NCBI RefSeq assembly: GCF_900109725.1
Contig: NZ_FOBC01000006.1
Coordinates: 1-64,000 of the forward strand
Reading direction: 5' to 3'
DNA length: 64,000 nucleotides
DNA from: Halomonas daqiaonensis
GTDB lineage: Bacteria > Pseudomonadota > Gammaproteobacteria > Pseudomonadales > Halomonadaceae
Part shown: piece by piece, positions 28,377 to 37,375 of the stretch
How the letters are laid out: every line of letters begins with the position of its first letter
How positions within the stretch are numbered: the stretch's first letter is position 1
Notes under the pieces: model-generated
The model's database searches: none
What the model was told of the DNA's origin: nothing
The model's input: the letters and a program-made list of their open reading frames with translations, nothing else
Translations under genes and position numbers: made by a program

Positions 28377-29387
28377 ATGACCTCATCTCGCCACCTGACC
28401 CGACTGGCCACTGTTACCGCCATCTCCCTCTCGCTGTCCATCTCTGCTTCCGTGCAGGCCCGCGAGCTATCCGTTTCCACCGTGCTTTCCGACGCCTTCC
28501 CCTGGGGCCAGGCCGCCGAGAAGTGGGCAGATCTGGTCGCCGAACGTTCCGACGGCGAGCTGACCCTGCGGGTTTATCCCAACTCCCAACTGGTCAACGG
28601 CGACCAGACCCGTGAGTTCTCGGCCATGCGCTCGGGACTGATCGATGCCGCCGTGGGCTCGACCATCAACTGGTCGCCCCAGGTGCCGGAGCTCAACCTC
28701 TTCTCGCTGCCCTTCTTCATGGCTGACGTGGATGACGTTGATTCAGTCACCGGCGGCACTGCCGGCGAGATGGTCTTCGACGCCATCGAGTCCCGTGGCG
28801 TGGTACCCCTGGGCTGGGGCGAGAACGGCTTCCGCCAGCTCTCCAACTCCCGTGGGCCCATCGACGAGCCGGCTGACCTCGATGGCCTGAAGATTCGTGT
28901 GGTGGGCTCGCCGCTGTTCCAGGACACCTTCACGGCGCTGGGCGCCAATCCCACCCAGATGAGCTGGACCGACGCTAAACCGGCGTTGACCACCGGCGCG
29001 GTGGATGGCCAGGAGAACCCGCTCTCGGTCTTCGACGTGGCGCGCATCGACCAGGTGGGACAGGAATACCTGACCCTGTGGAACTACATGAACGACCCTC
29101 TCATCTTCGCGGTGAACCAGCAGGTCTGGAACTCGCTCTCCGAGGAGGAGCGTACCCTGCTGCGGGAAACCGCCGAGGAGGCCGGCGCCTGGGAGATTGA
29201 GATGACCCGCGAGCAGGAGCCAGAGCGCCTGGCGGCGATCAAGGAGCGCGGCGTCACGGTCACTGAGCTCGACGAGGCGCAGCACCAGGCCTTCGTCGAG
29301 GCCACCGAGAGCGTCCACGACGAATGGGTGCCGCGCATCGGCAGCGAGATCGTCGAGGCGGCCCGCGTCGACATGCACGGCGAGTGA
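28377..29387 (+). CDS. TRAP transporter solute-binding protein (DctP)
   Basis: This 336-residue periplasmic receptor has a signal peptide (TVTAISLSLSISASVQA). The DctP core is clear: YPNSQLVNGDQTREFSAM, GLKIRVVGSPLFQDTFTALGANPTQMSW, and AVDGQENPLSVFD. The Arg in KIRVV should bind the carboxylate of the substrate. The ATG at 28377 starts the signal peptide. A strong stem-loop follows the stop, then dctQ and dctM. The substrate is unknown. Confidence 0.92.
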   Translation: MTSSRHLTRLATVTAISLSLSISASVQARELSVSTVLSDAFPWGQAAEKWADLVAERSDGELTLRVYPNSQLVNGDQTREFSAMRSGLIDAAVGSTINWSPQVPELNLFSLPFFMADVDDVDSVTGGTAGEMVFDAIESRGVVPLGWGENGFRQLSNSRGPIDEPADLDGLKIRVVGSPLFQDTFTALGANPTQMSWTDAKPALTTGAVDGQENPLSVFDVARIDQVGQEYLTLWNYMNDPLIFAVNQQVWNSLSEEERTLLRETAEEAGAWEIEMTREQEPERLAAIKERGVTVTELDEAQHQAFVEATESVHDEWVPRIGSEIVEAARVDMHGE

Positions 29388-29404
29388 CCTCCCGCAACGC
29401 CCGT

Positions 29405-29433
29405 GCCATCGGCCCCGCCTCGGGGCCGATGGC
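29405..29433 (+). terminator. Strong stem-loop between dctP and dctQ
   Basis: GCCATCGGCCCC at 29405-29416 pairs perfectly with GGGGCCGATGGC at 29422-29433, leaving a 5-nt loop, followed by GTTTCCC. Its place just after the receptor gene suggests partial termination or 3-prime-end protection giving more receptor than permease. Confidence 0.6.
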
Positions 29434-29462
29434 GTTTCCCCTCCCATGACGCCGCGACGCCC

Positions 29463-29939
29463 ATGAAAGATCCCGATGCAAGACTCGAGCGCCTGCTGGC
29501 GACCCTGGCGATCCTGATCATCGGCGTGATCAGCCTGGCCAACGTGCTGGTGCGCTATATCACCGATGCCTCCTTCGCCTTCACCGAGGAGTTCTCGGTG
29601 TTCCTGCTGGTGGTGTTGACCTTCGCTGGCGCTTCGGTGGCGCTGCGCCGCAACGGCCATATCCGCATCGGCCTGCTTGAACGTGCCCTGCCCGGTCCTG
29701 CGCGCAAGGCATTGATCCTTTTCCAGGGTGTCTGCGGGCTCGTGGTGCTGGGGCTGATCACCTGGTTCGGCGCCAGGATGACCTGGCAGGAGCTCCAGTG
29801 GGGCTCTCTCTCACCGGGGCTGGGACTGCCGCAGTGGTGGTACCTCGGCTGGTTGCCGTTGCTCTCGGGGCTAATGCTGCTGCGCCAGATACAGCAGACA
29901 CTCGATCGCTTGCGCGGGAGGCTCGAGGATGAGCCCTGA
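29463..29939 (+). CDS. TRAP transporter small permease (DctQ)
   Basis: This 158-residue protein with four membrane helices shows the DctQ pattern: ILIIGVISLANVLVRYI, TEEFSVFLLVVLTFAGASVALRRNGHIRI and LPQWWYLGWLPL. The ATG at 29463 is the natural N-terminus. The longer frame from 29403 would translate the stem-loop. It overlaps dctM by 11 bp. Confidence 0.9.
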   Translation: MKDPDARLERLLATLAILIIGVISLANVLVRYITDASFAFTEEFSVFLLVVLTFAGASVALRRNGHIRIGLLERALPGPARKALILFQGVCGLVVLGLITWFGARMTWQELQWGSLSPGLGLPQWWYLGWLPLLSGLMLLRQIQQTLDRLRGRLEDEP

Positions 29940-31251
29940 CCTGTGGATGATCTTGGCCTTCGCCGGGTTGCTGATCGCCGGGGTGCCGGTGGCCTTCTCG
30001 CTGGGCCTTGCCGGTGCCGCGGGGATACTGGCCGGTCTGTCGCCGACCATGCTGGCCACGCTCGGCACCAACACCTATAACAGCATCGCCAAGTACCCGC
30101 TGATCGCCATCCCGTTGTTCATCCTCACCGGCCTGATCTTCGAACGGGCCGGAGTGGCGGCGCGGCTGGTGCGCTTCGCCCAGGCGCTGATCGGGCCTCG
30201 TCACGGCGGCCTCGCCCTGGTGGCGGTGCTGGTCTGCATGATCATGGGCGGGATGAGTGGCTCAGGCCCCGCGGATGCTGCTGCGGTGGCCATGGTGATG
30301 CTGCCGAGCATGACGAAGGCCGGGTACCCTCGGCCCTTCTCGGCCACCCTGATCGCCGCCTCGGCCTCCACGGCGATCCTGATCCCGCCTTCGGTGGCGC
30401 TGATCCTCTACTCCATCGTGGTGCCGGGAGTCGACCTTCGGGCGCTGTTCGCCGCGGGCCTCTTCCCGGGCATCCTCGCCGGGCTGGCGCTGCTGGGGCC
30501 GGCGCTGTTCGTCTCCCGTCGCTATGATTGGGAAGGGAGTGGTTGGGAGGGCAGCACGTCCGTGGACGGGGCGGAGCTTCCGCGGGTAGGCGAGAGTTTC
30601 CGGCAGGCGCTGCCGGCGCTGTTCGCCCCGGTGCTGATCCTCGGCGGGCTGCGCAGCGGGCTCTTCACCCCCACCGAGGCGGCCGTGGTGGCCGTCGCCT
30701 ATGGCGCCCTGGTGGGGCTCTTCCTGACCCGGGAGATGAGCTGGCGGGATCTCTGGGGGTTGCTCGGTGAGGCGGCGGTGATCTCGGGGGTGGTGATGCT
30801 GATCATCGCCCTGGCCGGCATCTTCGCCTGGGCCGGCACCATGCTCGGCACCTTCCGTCACCTGGCGGAGTGGATCATCGGGCTCTCCGACAGCGGCCCC
30901 CTGCTGCTGGTGTTGATCATGCTGGCGGTGCTGGTGGCCGGCATGCTGCTGGATGCAATTTCCATCTACTTGATCATGATGCCGATCCTGATCCCGGTAA
31001 TGCAGCATTTCGGCTGGAATCCGGTATGGTTCGGCATCCTGCTGGCGATGAACATCGCCATTGGCCAGTTTACCCCGCCGGTAGCGGTGAATCTGATGGT
31101 GACCACGGAAGTGGCGAAGGTCCCCCTCGAGCAGACCCTGGGCTGGGCGCTGCTCTTCGTGGCGGCCATGGCGAGCGCCCTCTTGCTGGTCGCCGTGTTT
31201 CCCGAGATCGCCCTCTGGCTGCCAAGGGTGCTGGGCTACAACCTCGGGTAG
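29929..31251 (+). CDS. TRAP transporter large permease (DctM)
   Basis: This 440-residue DctM permease has the usual segments: YPLIAIPLFILTGLIFERAG, GMSGSGPADAAAVAMVMLP, TAILIPPSVALILYSIV, FTPTEAAVVAVAYG and FTPPVAVNLMVT. It starts inside the end of dctQ. It ends 6 bp before the convergent macrodomain gene, so transcription from the two sides meets without a spacer. Confidence 0.92.
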   Translation: MSPDLWMILAFAGLLIAGVPVAFSLGLAGAAGILAGLSPTMLATLGTNTYNSIAKYPLIAIPLFILTGLIFERAGVAARLVRFAQALIGPRHGGLALVAVLVCMIMGGMSGSGPADAAAVAMVMLPSMTKAGYPRPFSATLIAASASTAILIPPSVALILYSIVVPGVDLRALFAAGLFPGILAGLALLGPALFVSRRYDWEGSGWEGSTSVDGAELPRVGESFRQALPALFAPVLILGGLRSGLFTPTEAAVVAVAYGALVGLFLTREMSWRDLWGLLGEAAVISGVVMLIIALAGIFAWAGTMLGTFRHLAEWIIGLSDSGPLLLVLIMLAVLVAGMLLDAISIYLIMMPILIPVMQHFGWNPVWFGILLAMNIAIGQFTPPVAVNLMVTTEVAKVPLEQTLGWALLFVAAMASALLLVAVFPEIALWLPRVLGYNLG

Positions 31252-31257
31252 TGATCC

Positions 31258-31782
31258 TTATTCCTGGCCGCTCTGCAGGGACTCCAGGGTGCGCTGGTGG
31301 AGCTCCGTGCTGTCGGTGTCGAACAGCACGAAGCGGACCTGCTCGATGGTCGGGCACTCGGGCAGTGTCTTCAGCACCGTGGAGAGTGCCACACGGGCGG
31401 CCTCGGCCGGTGGGTAGCCGAAAGCCCCGGCAGAGAGTGCCGGGAAGGCGATGGAGCGGATGCCCTCGCGCTCGGCCAGCTCGAGGGCGTTGCGGTAGCA
31501 GGCGGCCAGCAGCTCGTCGGCGGGCTCATCCACGCCGTAGACCGGCCCCAGGCAATGGATGACGTGGCGATTGGGTAGCTCGTGGGCACTGGTGATTACC
31601 GCCTGGCCAGGCCGAATCGGCGCTAGCGGGCTGCACTCTTCCGCTAGCCCGGGGCCTGCGGCGCGATGCAGCGCACCGGCCACGCCACCGCCGCTCTGCA
31701 ACTCCGCATTGGCGGCGTTGACCACGGCGTCGATGTCGGACTGCTGGGCGATATCGCCCTGAACGCATTCGATGGTACCCAT
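31258..31782 (-). CDS. Macrodomain protein (ADP-ribose / O-acetyl-ADP-ribose hydrolase type)
   Basis: This 174-residue single macrodomain has the ADP-ribose-binding loops VVNAANAELQSGGGVAGALHRAAG and AFPALSAGAFGYPP. The order matches YmdB-type proteins, which deacetylate O-acetyl-ADP-ribose and remove ADP-ribose from acidic residues. It is read leftward, 29 bp downstream of the nitrilase-family gene, and probably shares its transcript. The physiological substrate is not shown by the sequence. Confidence 0.9.
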   Translation of the reverse strand: MGTIECVQGDIAQQSDIDAVVNAANAELQSGGGVAGALHRAAGPGLAEECSPLAPIRPGQAVITSAHELPNRHVIHCLGPVYGVDEPADELLAACYRNALELAEREGIRSIAFPALSAGAFGYPPAEAARVALSTVLKTLPECPTIEQVRFVLFDTDSTELHQRTLESLQSGQE

Positions 31783-31811
31783 CTCGCTTCCCTCCTGTTG
31801 GATGGCATGTC

Positions 31812-32636
31812 TCAGTCTGGCCGCCAGAGCGGCAAGTCTTCAAGGTCGTCGCGACGGTTCCGGCGCAGCGGCAGGCGCTCGCGCGCCTCTTGCACTGCCT
31901 CCTTTTCCAGGGTCAGCCAGCGCCACTGCTCGCTGCTGTCGAAGGTGAGGGAAGGGTGGTCGTCGTCCACCAGCGGCGGGCAGAACAGCGAATGGCCCCA
32001 GTCGTCCCCGGCGCGATTGAGGCTCAGCCAGTAGAGCTGGTTCTCCATGGCGCGGGTAGTGACGAAGGCGTGCCAGCTGGCGAAGCTGAAGTCGCGGGTG
32101 AAGGCCACCGGGTGGAGGATTAGCTCGGCGCCCTCGTCGGCCAGTTGCCTGGCTAGTTCGGGGAAGCGCAGGTCATAGCAGATCACCACCCCGACCCGCC
32201 ATCCGGCAATCTCGGTGACCAGCAGCCGCTCACCCGGCGAGAAGTGGGCGGCCTCGCCGGAGGCACCGAACTGGGCACAGTGAAGCTTGTCGTAGACGCC
32301 GGCCAGGCGTCCGTCGGGGCCGACCAACACCTGGCTGATATGGCGCCTGGCATCCACGCGTCGGGCCACGCCGAAGGCGATGGTGGTGCCGAGCTCTCTG
32401 GCTAGCTCGGCAAAGGTCGTGACCACCGGGCCGGCTAGGTCATCGTCCAGGGCATCCAGGCAGGCAAAGGCCTCGTCCCCGTACTCCTGGGCCGCCAGTT
32501 CCGGCAGCGCGATCAGGTCCGGGGTGACTCGGGTGCAGGCTTCGCGCATACGCTCGGCGACGCCACGCAGGTGGTTGAGCTGGTCATCGCGGGTACGGGT
32601 GCGGGGGATGACGATCTGTCCGGCGAGTAGCTGCAT
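31812..32636 (-). CDS. Carbon-nitrogen hydrolase (nitrilase superfamily amidase)
   Basis: This 274-residue cytoplasmic amidase carries the nitrilase catalytic triad: Glu46 (ALPELA), Lys117 (YDKLHC) and Cys153 (VICYDLRFPE). The last motif is of the omega-amidase/N-carbamoyl-amidase type. It could hydrolyse a dicarboxylate monoamide or a carbamoyl compound. The context (macrodomain gene on one side, TRAP genes on both) does not decide. It is divergent from the TAXI receptor gene. Confidence 0.88.
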   Translation of the reverse strand: MQLLAGQIVIPRTRTRDDQLNHLRGVAERMREACTRVTPDLIALPELAAQEYGDEAFACLDALDDDLAGPVVTTFAELARELGTTIAFGVARRVDARRHISQVLVGPDGRLAGVYDKLHCAQFGASGEAAHFSPGERLLVTEIAGWRVGVVICYDLRFPELARQLADEGAELILHPVAFTRDFSFASWHAFVTTRAMENQLYWLSLNRAGDDWGHSLFCPPLVDDDHPSLTFDSSEQWRWLTLEKEAVQEARERLPLRRNRRDDLEDLPLWRPD

Positions 32637-32908
32637 GCGGCTCCTGAAAAGCGTGATATTCGTCGCAATGCGACGTAAGGCGTCGTGAAGTGTCTATAGC
32701 TTTCGAAGTGAAAGCCTGCGTGAGAAGTGACGGGAAAAATTAACGCTCACTCAACGTGCCCCGGGGGCTAGACTAACCTTACGGAAAAAGGCTTCATCAC
32801 ATGACTGCTTTTTTCGCTAAAGTAGGAAAGGGCGGCTAAGCCGCTGGTGGTCGCGTTATGGGGCTGCCAAATCGGAACTCGTTAGCACAAACACATAGAG
32901 GTGTGTTC

Positions 32909-33889
32909 ATGAAACGCCATGCATTCTCTGCTGCAGCCTTCACCGGCGCAATCCTGGGGGCCGCGATGTTCGCATCGCCGGCCATGGCCCAAGACGAAGA
33001 GAAGTTCATCACTATCGGTACCGGTGGCCAGACCGGCGTGTATTACGTAGTCGGTCAGTCGATCTGCCGCCTGGTGAATCGTCTGGAAGAGTCCAACATC
33101 AAGTGCAACGCGCCTTCTACCGGCGGGTCGGTGGCTAACATCAACGGCATCAAGTCCGGTCAGTTGGACATGGGGGTTGCCCAGTCCGACGTCCAGTACC
33201 AAGCCTACAACGGTACCGGCAACTTCGAGGGTGACGCCTTCGAGGAGCTGCGGGCGGTATTTCGCGTCCATGGCGAGCCGCTGACCCTACTGGCCCGCGC
33301 CGACTCGGGTATCGAGGAACTCGATGACCTGGAAGGCAAGCGCGTCAACATCGGTAATCCGGGCTCCGGCCAGCGCAACACCATGGAAGTGGTGATGGAG
33401 GCCAAGGGCTGGACCGAGGATACCTTCGCGCTGGCGTCTCAGTTGGATGCCGCCGAACAGGCTGCCGCCCTGGCCGACAACAACGTCGATGCCATGGTCT
33501 ACGTGGTCGGTCACCCCAATGGCTCCATCCAGGAAGCCACCACCACCGTCGATTCGCGACTGATTCCGCTCAATGACGACGATATCGACGCCATCGTCGA
33601 GGAGTATCCCTACTACTCCAAGTCGACCATTGCCGGCGGCCTTTACAAGGGCAACCCCGACCCGGTCGAGACCTTCGGTGTGGCCGCGACCTTCGTGACC
33701 ACTGCCGAGGCCGATGACGAGGTCATCTACCAGACCGTCAAGGCAGTGTTCGACAACTTCGATCGCTTCAAGCGTCTGCATCCGGCCTTCGAGAATCTCG
33801 ATCCGGAGGAGATGGTTACCTCTGGCCTGTCCGCTCCGCTGCACGAGGGCGCGGCTCGCTACTATCGTGAGCAGGGCTGGATCGAGTAA
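32909..33889 (+). CDS. TAXI-family TRAP solute receptor
   Basis: This 326-residue periplasmic protein has a signal peptide ending ASPAMAQDEE and the TAXI core: ITIGTGGQTGVYYVVGQSICRLVN, INGIKSGQLDMGVAQSDVQY, and VNIGNPGSGQRNTMEVVM. TAXI receptors work with fused TRAP permeases, here the gene at 34024. Substrates in the family include glutamate and other carboxylates. The ATG at 32909 has GAGGTG upstream. A 272-bp promoter region separates it from the divergent nitrilase-family gene. Confidence 0.92.
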   Translation: MKRHAFSAAAFTGAILGAAMFASPAMAQDEEKFITIGTGGQTGVYYVVGQSICRLVNRLEESNIKCNAPSTGGSVANINGIKSGQLDMGVAQSDVQYQAYNGTGNFEGDAFEELRAVFRVHGEPLTLLARADSGIEELDDLEGKRVNIGNPGSGQRNTMEVVMEAKGWTEDTFALASQLDAAEQAAALADNNVDAMVYVVGHPNGSIQEATTTVDSRLIPLNDDDIDAIVEEYPYYSKSTIAGGLYKGNPDPVETFGVAATFVTTAEADDEVIYQTVKAVFDNFDRFKRLHPAFENLDPEEMVTSGLSAPLHEGAARYYREQGWIE

Positions 33890-33922
33890 GACGGCTCATC
33901 TGAGGTAATCATACCTCGGTGA

Positions 33923-33956
33923 AGAATGCGCGGTTACCCGAGGGGCCGCGCATTCT
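33923..33956 (+). terminator. Stem-loop between TAXI receptor and permease genes
   Basis: AGAATGCGCGG (33923-33933) pairs perfectly with CCGCGCATTCT (33946-33956) across a 12-nt loop, followed by GTTTGGG. A smaller hairpin GAGGTA/TACCTC precedes it at 33902-33917. Partial termination after the receptor gene is a likely role. Confidence 0.55.
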
Positions 33957-34023
33957 GTTTGGGATGTCGTATGGCATCCCCCAAGGGAACCCCAGGGCAA
34001 ACCTTATAGAGCAGGGCACGCTT

Positions 34024-36618
34024 ATGAGTGAGGATAACAAGAGGACCTCGGAATCGGAGGTCGATCTCGAGGATATGGTCGCCTCGACCGATTCGGGATC
34101 TCGCAAGCCGGCCGGCATGCCCGGAAAGCTATTGGTAAGCATCGCCGCCGCCTGGTCGCTGTTTCAGCTGTGGATTGCGTCTCCGATCCCCTTCATGCTG
34201 GGGTTCGGGGTGTTCAGTGCCACCGAATCCCGTTCCATTCACCTGGCGTTCGCGCTTTTCCTAGCCTACATGGCCTATCCGGCGCTCAAGCGCTCGCCGC
34301 GTGATCGCATCCCCATTCAGGACTGGGTTCTGGCGGCGGCGGCGGCCTTCTGCGGCGCCTACATGTTCATGTTCTACGAGCAGCTTTCCCAGCGCCCCGG
34401 GGCGCCGATACTGCAGGACGTGATCATCGGTGTGGCAGGCATCCTGCTGCTCCTCGAGGCCACACGACGGGCGCTCGGTCCACCGTTGATGATCGTGGCG
34501 TCGGTCTTTCTACTCTATAGCCTGGCCGGCCCCTGGATGCCCGGCATCCTCTCGCACGGCGGGGTTAGTCTCTACGGGCTGATCAACCACCAATGGTTGA
34601 CGACCCAGGGGGTCTTCGGTATTGCGCTGGGGGTCTCGACCAGCTTCGTCTTCCTGTTTGTGCTGTTCGGTGCCCTGCTCGACAAGGCCGGGGCCGGTAA
34701 CTATTTCATCAAGGTCGCCTTCTCGCTGCTGGGTCACTATCGCGGGGGGCCGGCCAAGGCTGCCGTGGTAGCCTCGGCCATGACCGGCCTGATCTCTGGC
34801 TCTTCCATCGCCAACGTGGTCACCACCGGCACCTTCACCGTGCCGATGATGAAGCGAGTCGGCTTCTCCGCTGAAAAGGCCGGTGCCGTCGAGGTGTCCT
34901 CTTCGGTCAACGGACAGATCATGCCGCCGGTCATGGGCGCTGCCGCCTTCCTGATGGTCGAGTATGTTGGCATCTCCTATGTGGAAGTCATCAAGCACGC
35001 CTTCCTGCCGGCGTTGATTTCCTATATCGCGCTGGTCTATATCGTTCACCTCGAGGCCATGAAGGCCAACATGCAGGGGCTGGAAAGCAGCAATCCGCCC
35101 AAGCCCTTGGTGCGCAAGGTGATCGGCTTCCTCGGCGGCCTGCTGCTGATGATGGTGACCGCCCTGGCGGTCTACTACGGCCTGGGTTGGCTCAAGCCGG
35201 TGTTGGGCGGTGCAACCCCCTGGGTGGTGGCTGTGGGGCTCACGGTGATCTATATCGCTCTGCTCAAGCTGGCAGCGGGTTACCCCGAGCTGGAGCTCGA
35301 CGATCCTGATACCCCCATCTACAAGCTCCCTGAGACCCGTCCCACGGTGCTGGTCGGTCTGCAGTACATCCTGCCGGTGATCGTGCTGATCTGGTGCCTG
35401 ATGGTGGAGCGCCTCTCGCCGGGGCTGTCGGCCTTCTGGGCTACGGTGTTCATGGTCTTCATCATCCTTACCCAGCGTCCTATCACTTCGATCTTTCGCA
35501 ACCGCAGCGACATGGCCGCGGACCTCCGCGAAGGTGTCATGGACTTGTGGAACGGCCTGGTCACCGGTGCCCGCAACATGATCGGCATCGGCATCGCCAC
35601 AGCGACCGCCGGCATCATTGTTGGGGCCGTATCGCAGACTGGTGTAGGGCTGGTATTGGCCGAAGTGGTGGAAACCCTCGCCATGGGTAACCTGATGCTG
35701 ATCCTGCTCCTCACTGCAGTGCTCAGCTTGATACTCGGCATGGGGCTGCCTACCACCGCCAACTACATCGTGGTATCCGCGCTGCTGGCCCCGGTCATCG
35801 TCAACCTGGGGGCGGAGAACGGCCTGCTGGTGCCGTTGATCGCGGTGCACCTCTTCGTGTTCTACTTCGGCATCATGGCGGACGTCACGCCCCCGGTGGG
35901 ACTCGCCTCCTTCGCGGCGGCGGCGGTGTCGGGTGGTGACCCCATTCGCACCGGCTTCCAGGCCTTCTACTACAGCCTGCGTACCGCGGCACTGCCGTTC
36001 CTGTTCATCTTCAATACCGACCTTCTGCTGATCGATGTCTCTTTCCTTCAGGGCATCGTGATCTTCGTGGTATCGACCATCGCCATGTTGATCTTCGCCG
36101 CAGCGACCCAGGGATTCATGCTGGCCCGCAACCGCTGGTACGAATCGATCGTGTTGCTGCTGATTGCGTTCACGCTGTTCCGGCCCGGGTTCTGGATGGA
36201 CATGGTCCACGACCCCTACGAATCAGTGCCGCCGTCGCAGTTCGTCGAGGCCCTGGGTGATGTCGATGAAGACGCCACCATGCGCTTGCAGATCGCCGGT
36301 GTTGATCCCTATGGCGAACCCATGACCACCTACATGCAGCTGCCGGTGCCGGAGGGCGAGACCGGCGAGGAGAGGCTCGAGAATCTGGGCCTGGAACTGT
36401 TGATCGAGGACGATCGGGCGGTGGTCGACATGGTGGCCTACGGCAGCCAGGCCGCGAACATGGGCTTCGACTTCGAGCAGGAGATCATCGAGGTGCTGGC
36501 CCCGGTGGACCGCTGGACCAAGGAGCTGATGTGGATTCCGGCCTTCCTGGTGTTCGGTCTGATCGTCGTGATGCAGCGCCGTCGGCGTGATCGTAGCGCC
36601 GCCACGGCGTCAGCCTGA
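34024..36618 (+). CDS. Fused TRAP transporter permease (4TM/12TM, TAXI type)
   Basis: This 864-residue protein fuses the small and large TRAP permease subunits. A cytoplasmic tail of about 45 residues is followed by four DctQ-like helices, then about 12 DctM-like helices with SGSSIANVVTTGTFTVPMMK, NGQIMPPVMGAAAFLMVEY, GMGLPTTANYIVVSALLAP and MADVTPPVGLASFAAA. Residues from about 735 form a soluble region typical of DUF3394, followed by a final helix. The ATG at 34024 lies 135 bp after the receptor gene; translation from 33919 would include the stem-loop. It is followed by a universal stress protein gene. Confidence 0.92.
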   Translation: MSEDNKRTSESEVDLEDMVASTDSGSRKPAGMPGKLLVSIAAAWSLFQLWIASPIPFMLGFGVFSATESRSIHLAFALFLAYMAYPALKRSPRDRIPIQDWVLAAAAAFCGAYMFMFYEQLSQRPGAPILQDVIIGVAGILLLLEATRRALGPPLMIVASVFLLYSLAGPWMPGILSHGGVSLYGLINHQWLTTQGVFGIALGVSTSFVFLFVLFGALLDKAGAGNYFIKVAFSLLGHYRGGPAKAAVVASAMTGLISGSSIANVVTTGTFTVPMMKRVGFSAEKAGAVEVSSSVNGQIMPPVMGAAAFLMVEYVGISYVEVIKHAFLPALISYIALVYIVHLEAMKANMQGLESSNPPKPLVRKVIGFLGGLLLMMVTALAVYYGLGWLKPVLGGATPWVVAVGLTVIYIALLKLAAGYPELELDDPDTPIYKLPETRPTVLVGLQYILPVIVLIWCLMVERLSPGLSAFWATVFMVFIILTQRPITSIFRNRSDMAADLREGVMDLWNGLVTGARNMIGIGIATATAGIIVGAVSQTGVGLVLAEVVETLAMGNLMLILLLTAVLSLILGMGLPTTANYIVVSALLAPVIVNLGAENGLLVPLIAVHLFVFYFGIMADVTPPVGLASFAAAAVSGGDPIRTGFQAFYYSLRTAALPFLFIFNTDLLLIDVSFLQGIVIFVVSTIAMLIFAAATQGFMLARNRWYESIVLLLIAFTLFRPGFWMDMVHDPYESVPPSQFVEALGDVDEDATMRLQIAGVDPYGEPMTTYMQLPVPEGETGEERLENLGLELLIEDDRAVVDMVAYGSQAANMGFDFEQEIIEVLAPVDRWTKELMWIPAFLVFGLIVVMQRRRRDRSAATASA

Positions 36619-36631
36619 AGGAGAGAGCGTC

Positions 36632-37060
36632 ATGTACCAAAAGATCCTGTTACCGGTGGACCTCAACGAGGAAGCCTCCTGGGAGAAGGCACTGCCTACG
36701 GCACTGGCGTTGTGCCGTAGCTTCGGCGCCTCATTGCATGTGGTGACGGTACTGCCGGACTACCGCATGCCGCTGGTCGGCTCCTACTTTCCCAAGGACT
36801 TCGCCAAGAAGGCCCATGAGGCGGTCTCGGACGCCCAGCACGAGTTCATTCGCGACAACGTGCCCGAGGACGTCAAGGCCCAGAGCGTCATCGTCGATGG
36901 CTCCCCCTGGGAGGCCATCATCAAGGCGGCGAAGAAGCTCGAGGTGGACCTGATCGTTATGGCGTCCCACAACAAGCGCAAGTTCACCGACTACGTGCTC
37001 GGCCCCAACGCCGAGCACGTGGTGCACCACACCAAGATGTCGGTGATGATCGTGCGCTGA
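36632..37060 (+). CDS. Universal stress protein (UspA family)
   Basis: This 142-residue USP domain protein begins YQKILLPVDLNEEASWEKAL. The gene sits 13 bp after the TRAP permease gene, as teaD follows teaABC in Halomonas elongata, where TeaD modulates ectoine uptake. By analogy it may tune this TAXI transporter. The nucleotide-binding stretch of typical ATP-binding USPs (G-x2-G-x9-G-S/T) is altered: MASHNKRKF lacks the first glycines and LGPNAEHVVHHT has Pro after Gly. ATP binding is uncertain. GGAGAG precedes the ATG. Confidence 0.88.
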   Translation: MYQKILLPVDLNEEASWEKALPTALALCRSFGASLHVVTVLPDYRMPLVGSYFPKDFAKKAHEAVSDAQHEFIRDNVPEDVKAQSVIVDGSPWEAIIKAAKKLEVDLIVMASHNKRKFTDYVLGPNAEHVVHHTKMSVMIVR

Positions 37061-37375
37061 GCGGGACCGCCGTTTCATGTAGGATTCTGATGTAGCACCC
37101 TGCGAACGCCTCCTCTCGATGGGGGCGTTCGCGCATCAGCTCGCTGGTCGTCGTGCTGAGGATGACCCTGGGCAAGACTCAGGGGTGAAGGCTGCACCGT
37201 CATGAGATTCTGCGTTGAGTCTCGCGATGCAAGACCCGCTGCGGTATGGGTTGCCGTCGGCTACATTAATCAGGTATCAAGGGATGAAGGACGCATGACG
37301 GTTGTGTGCCGAGATGTGGCCTTGAAGCAGCCCGGCAGCACCGGGACTCAACAAGCGGTAAACAGGGGTGTGACC
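37061..37375. other. Intergenic region with inverted repeat
   Basis: This 315-bp region lies between the universal stress protein gene and the DUF2189-type gene. It contains an inverted repeat GCGAACGCC (37102-37110) / GGCGTTCGC (37124-37132) that probably ends the TRAP operon, although no T-tract follows. No gene was found in it. Confidence 0.5.

Noticed and set aside
34510-36210. 566-codon antisense frame over the fused TRAP permease
   Set aside because: It is a composition artefact of the GC-rich membrane-protein gene; the His- and Gln-rich sequence has no fold features.
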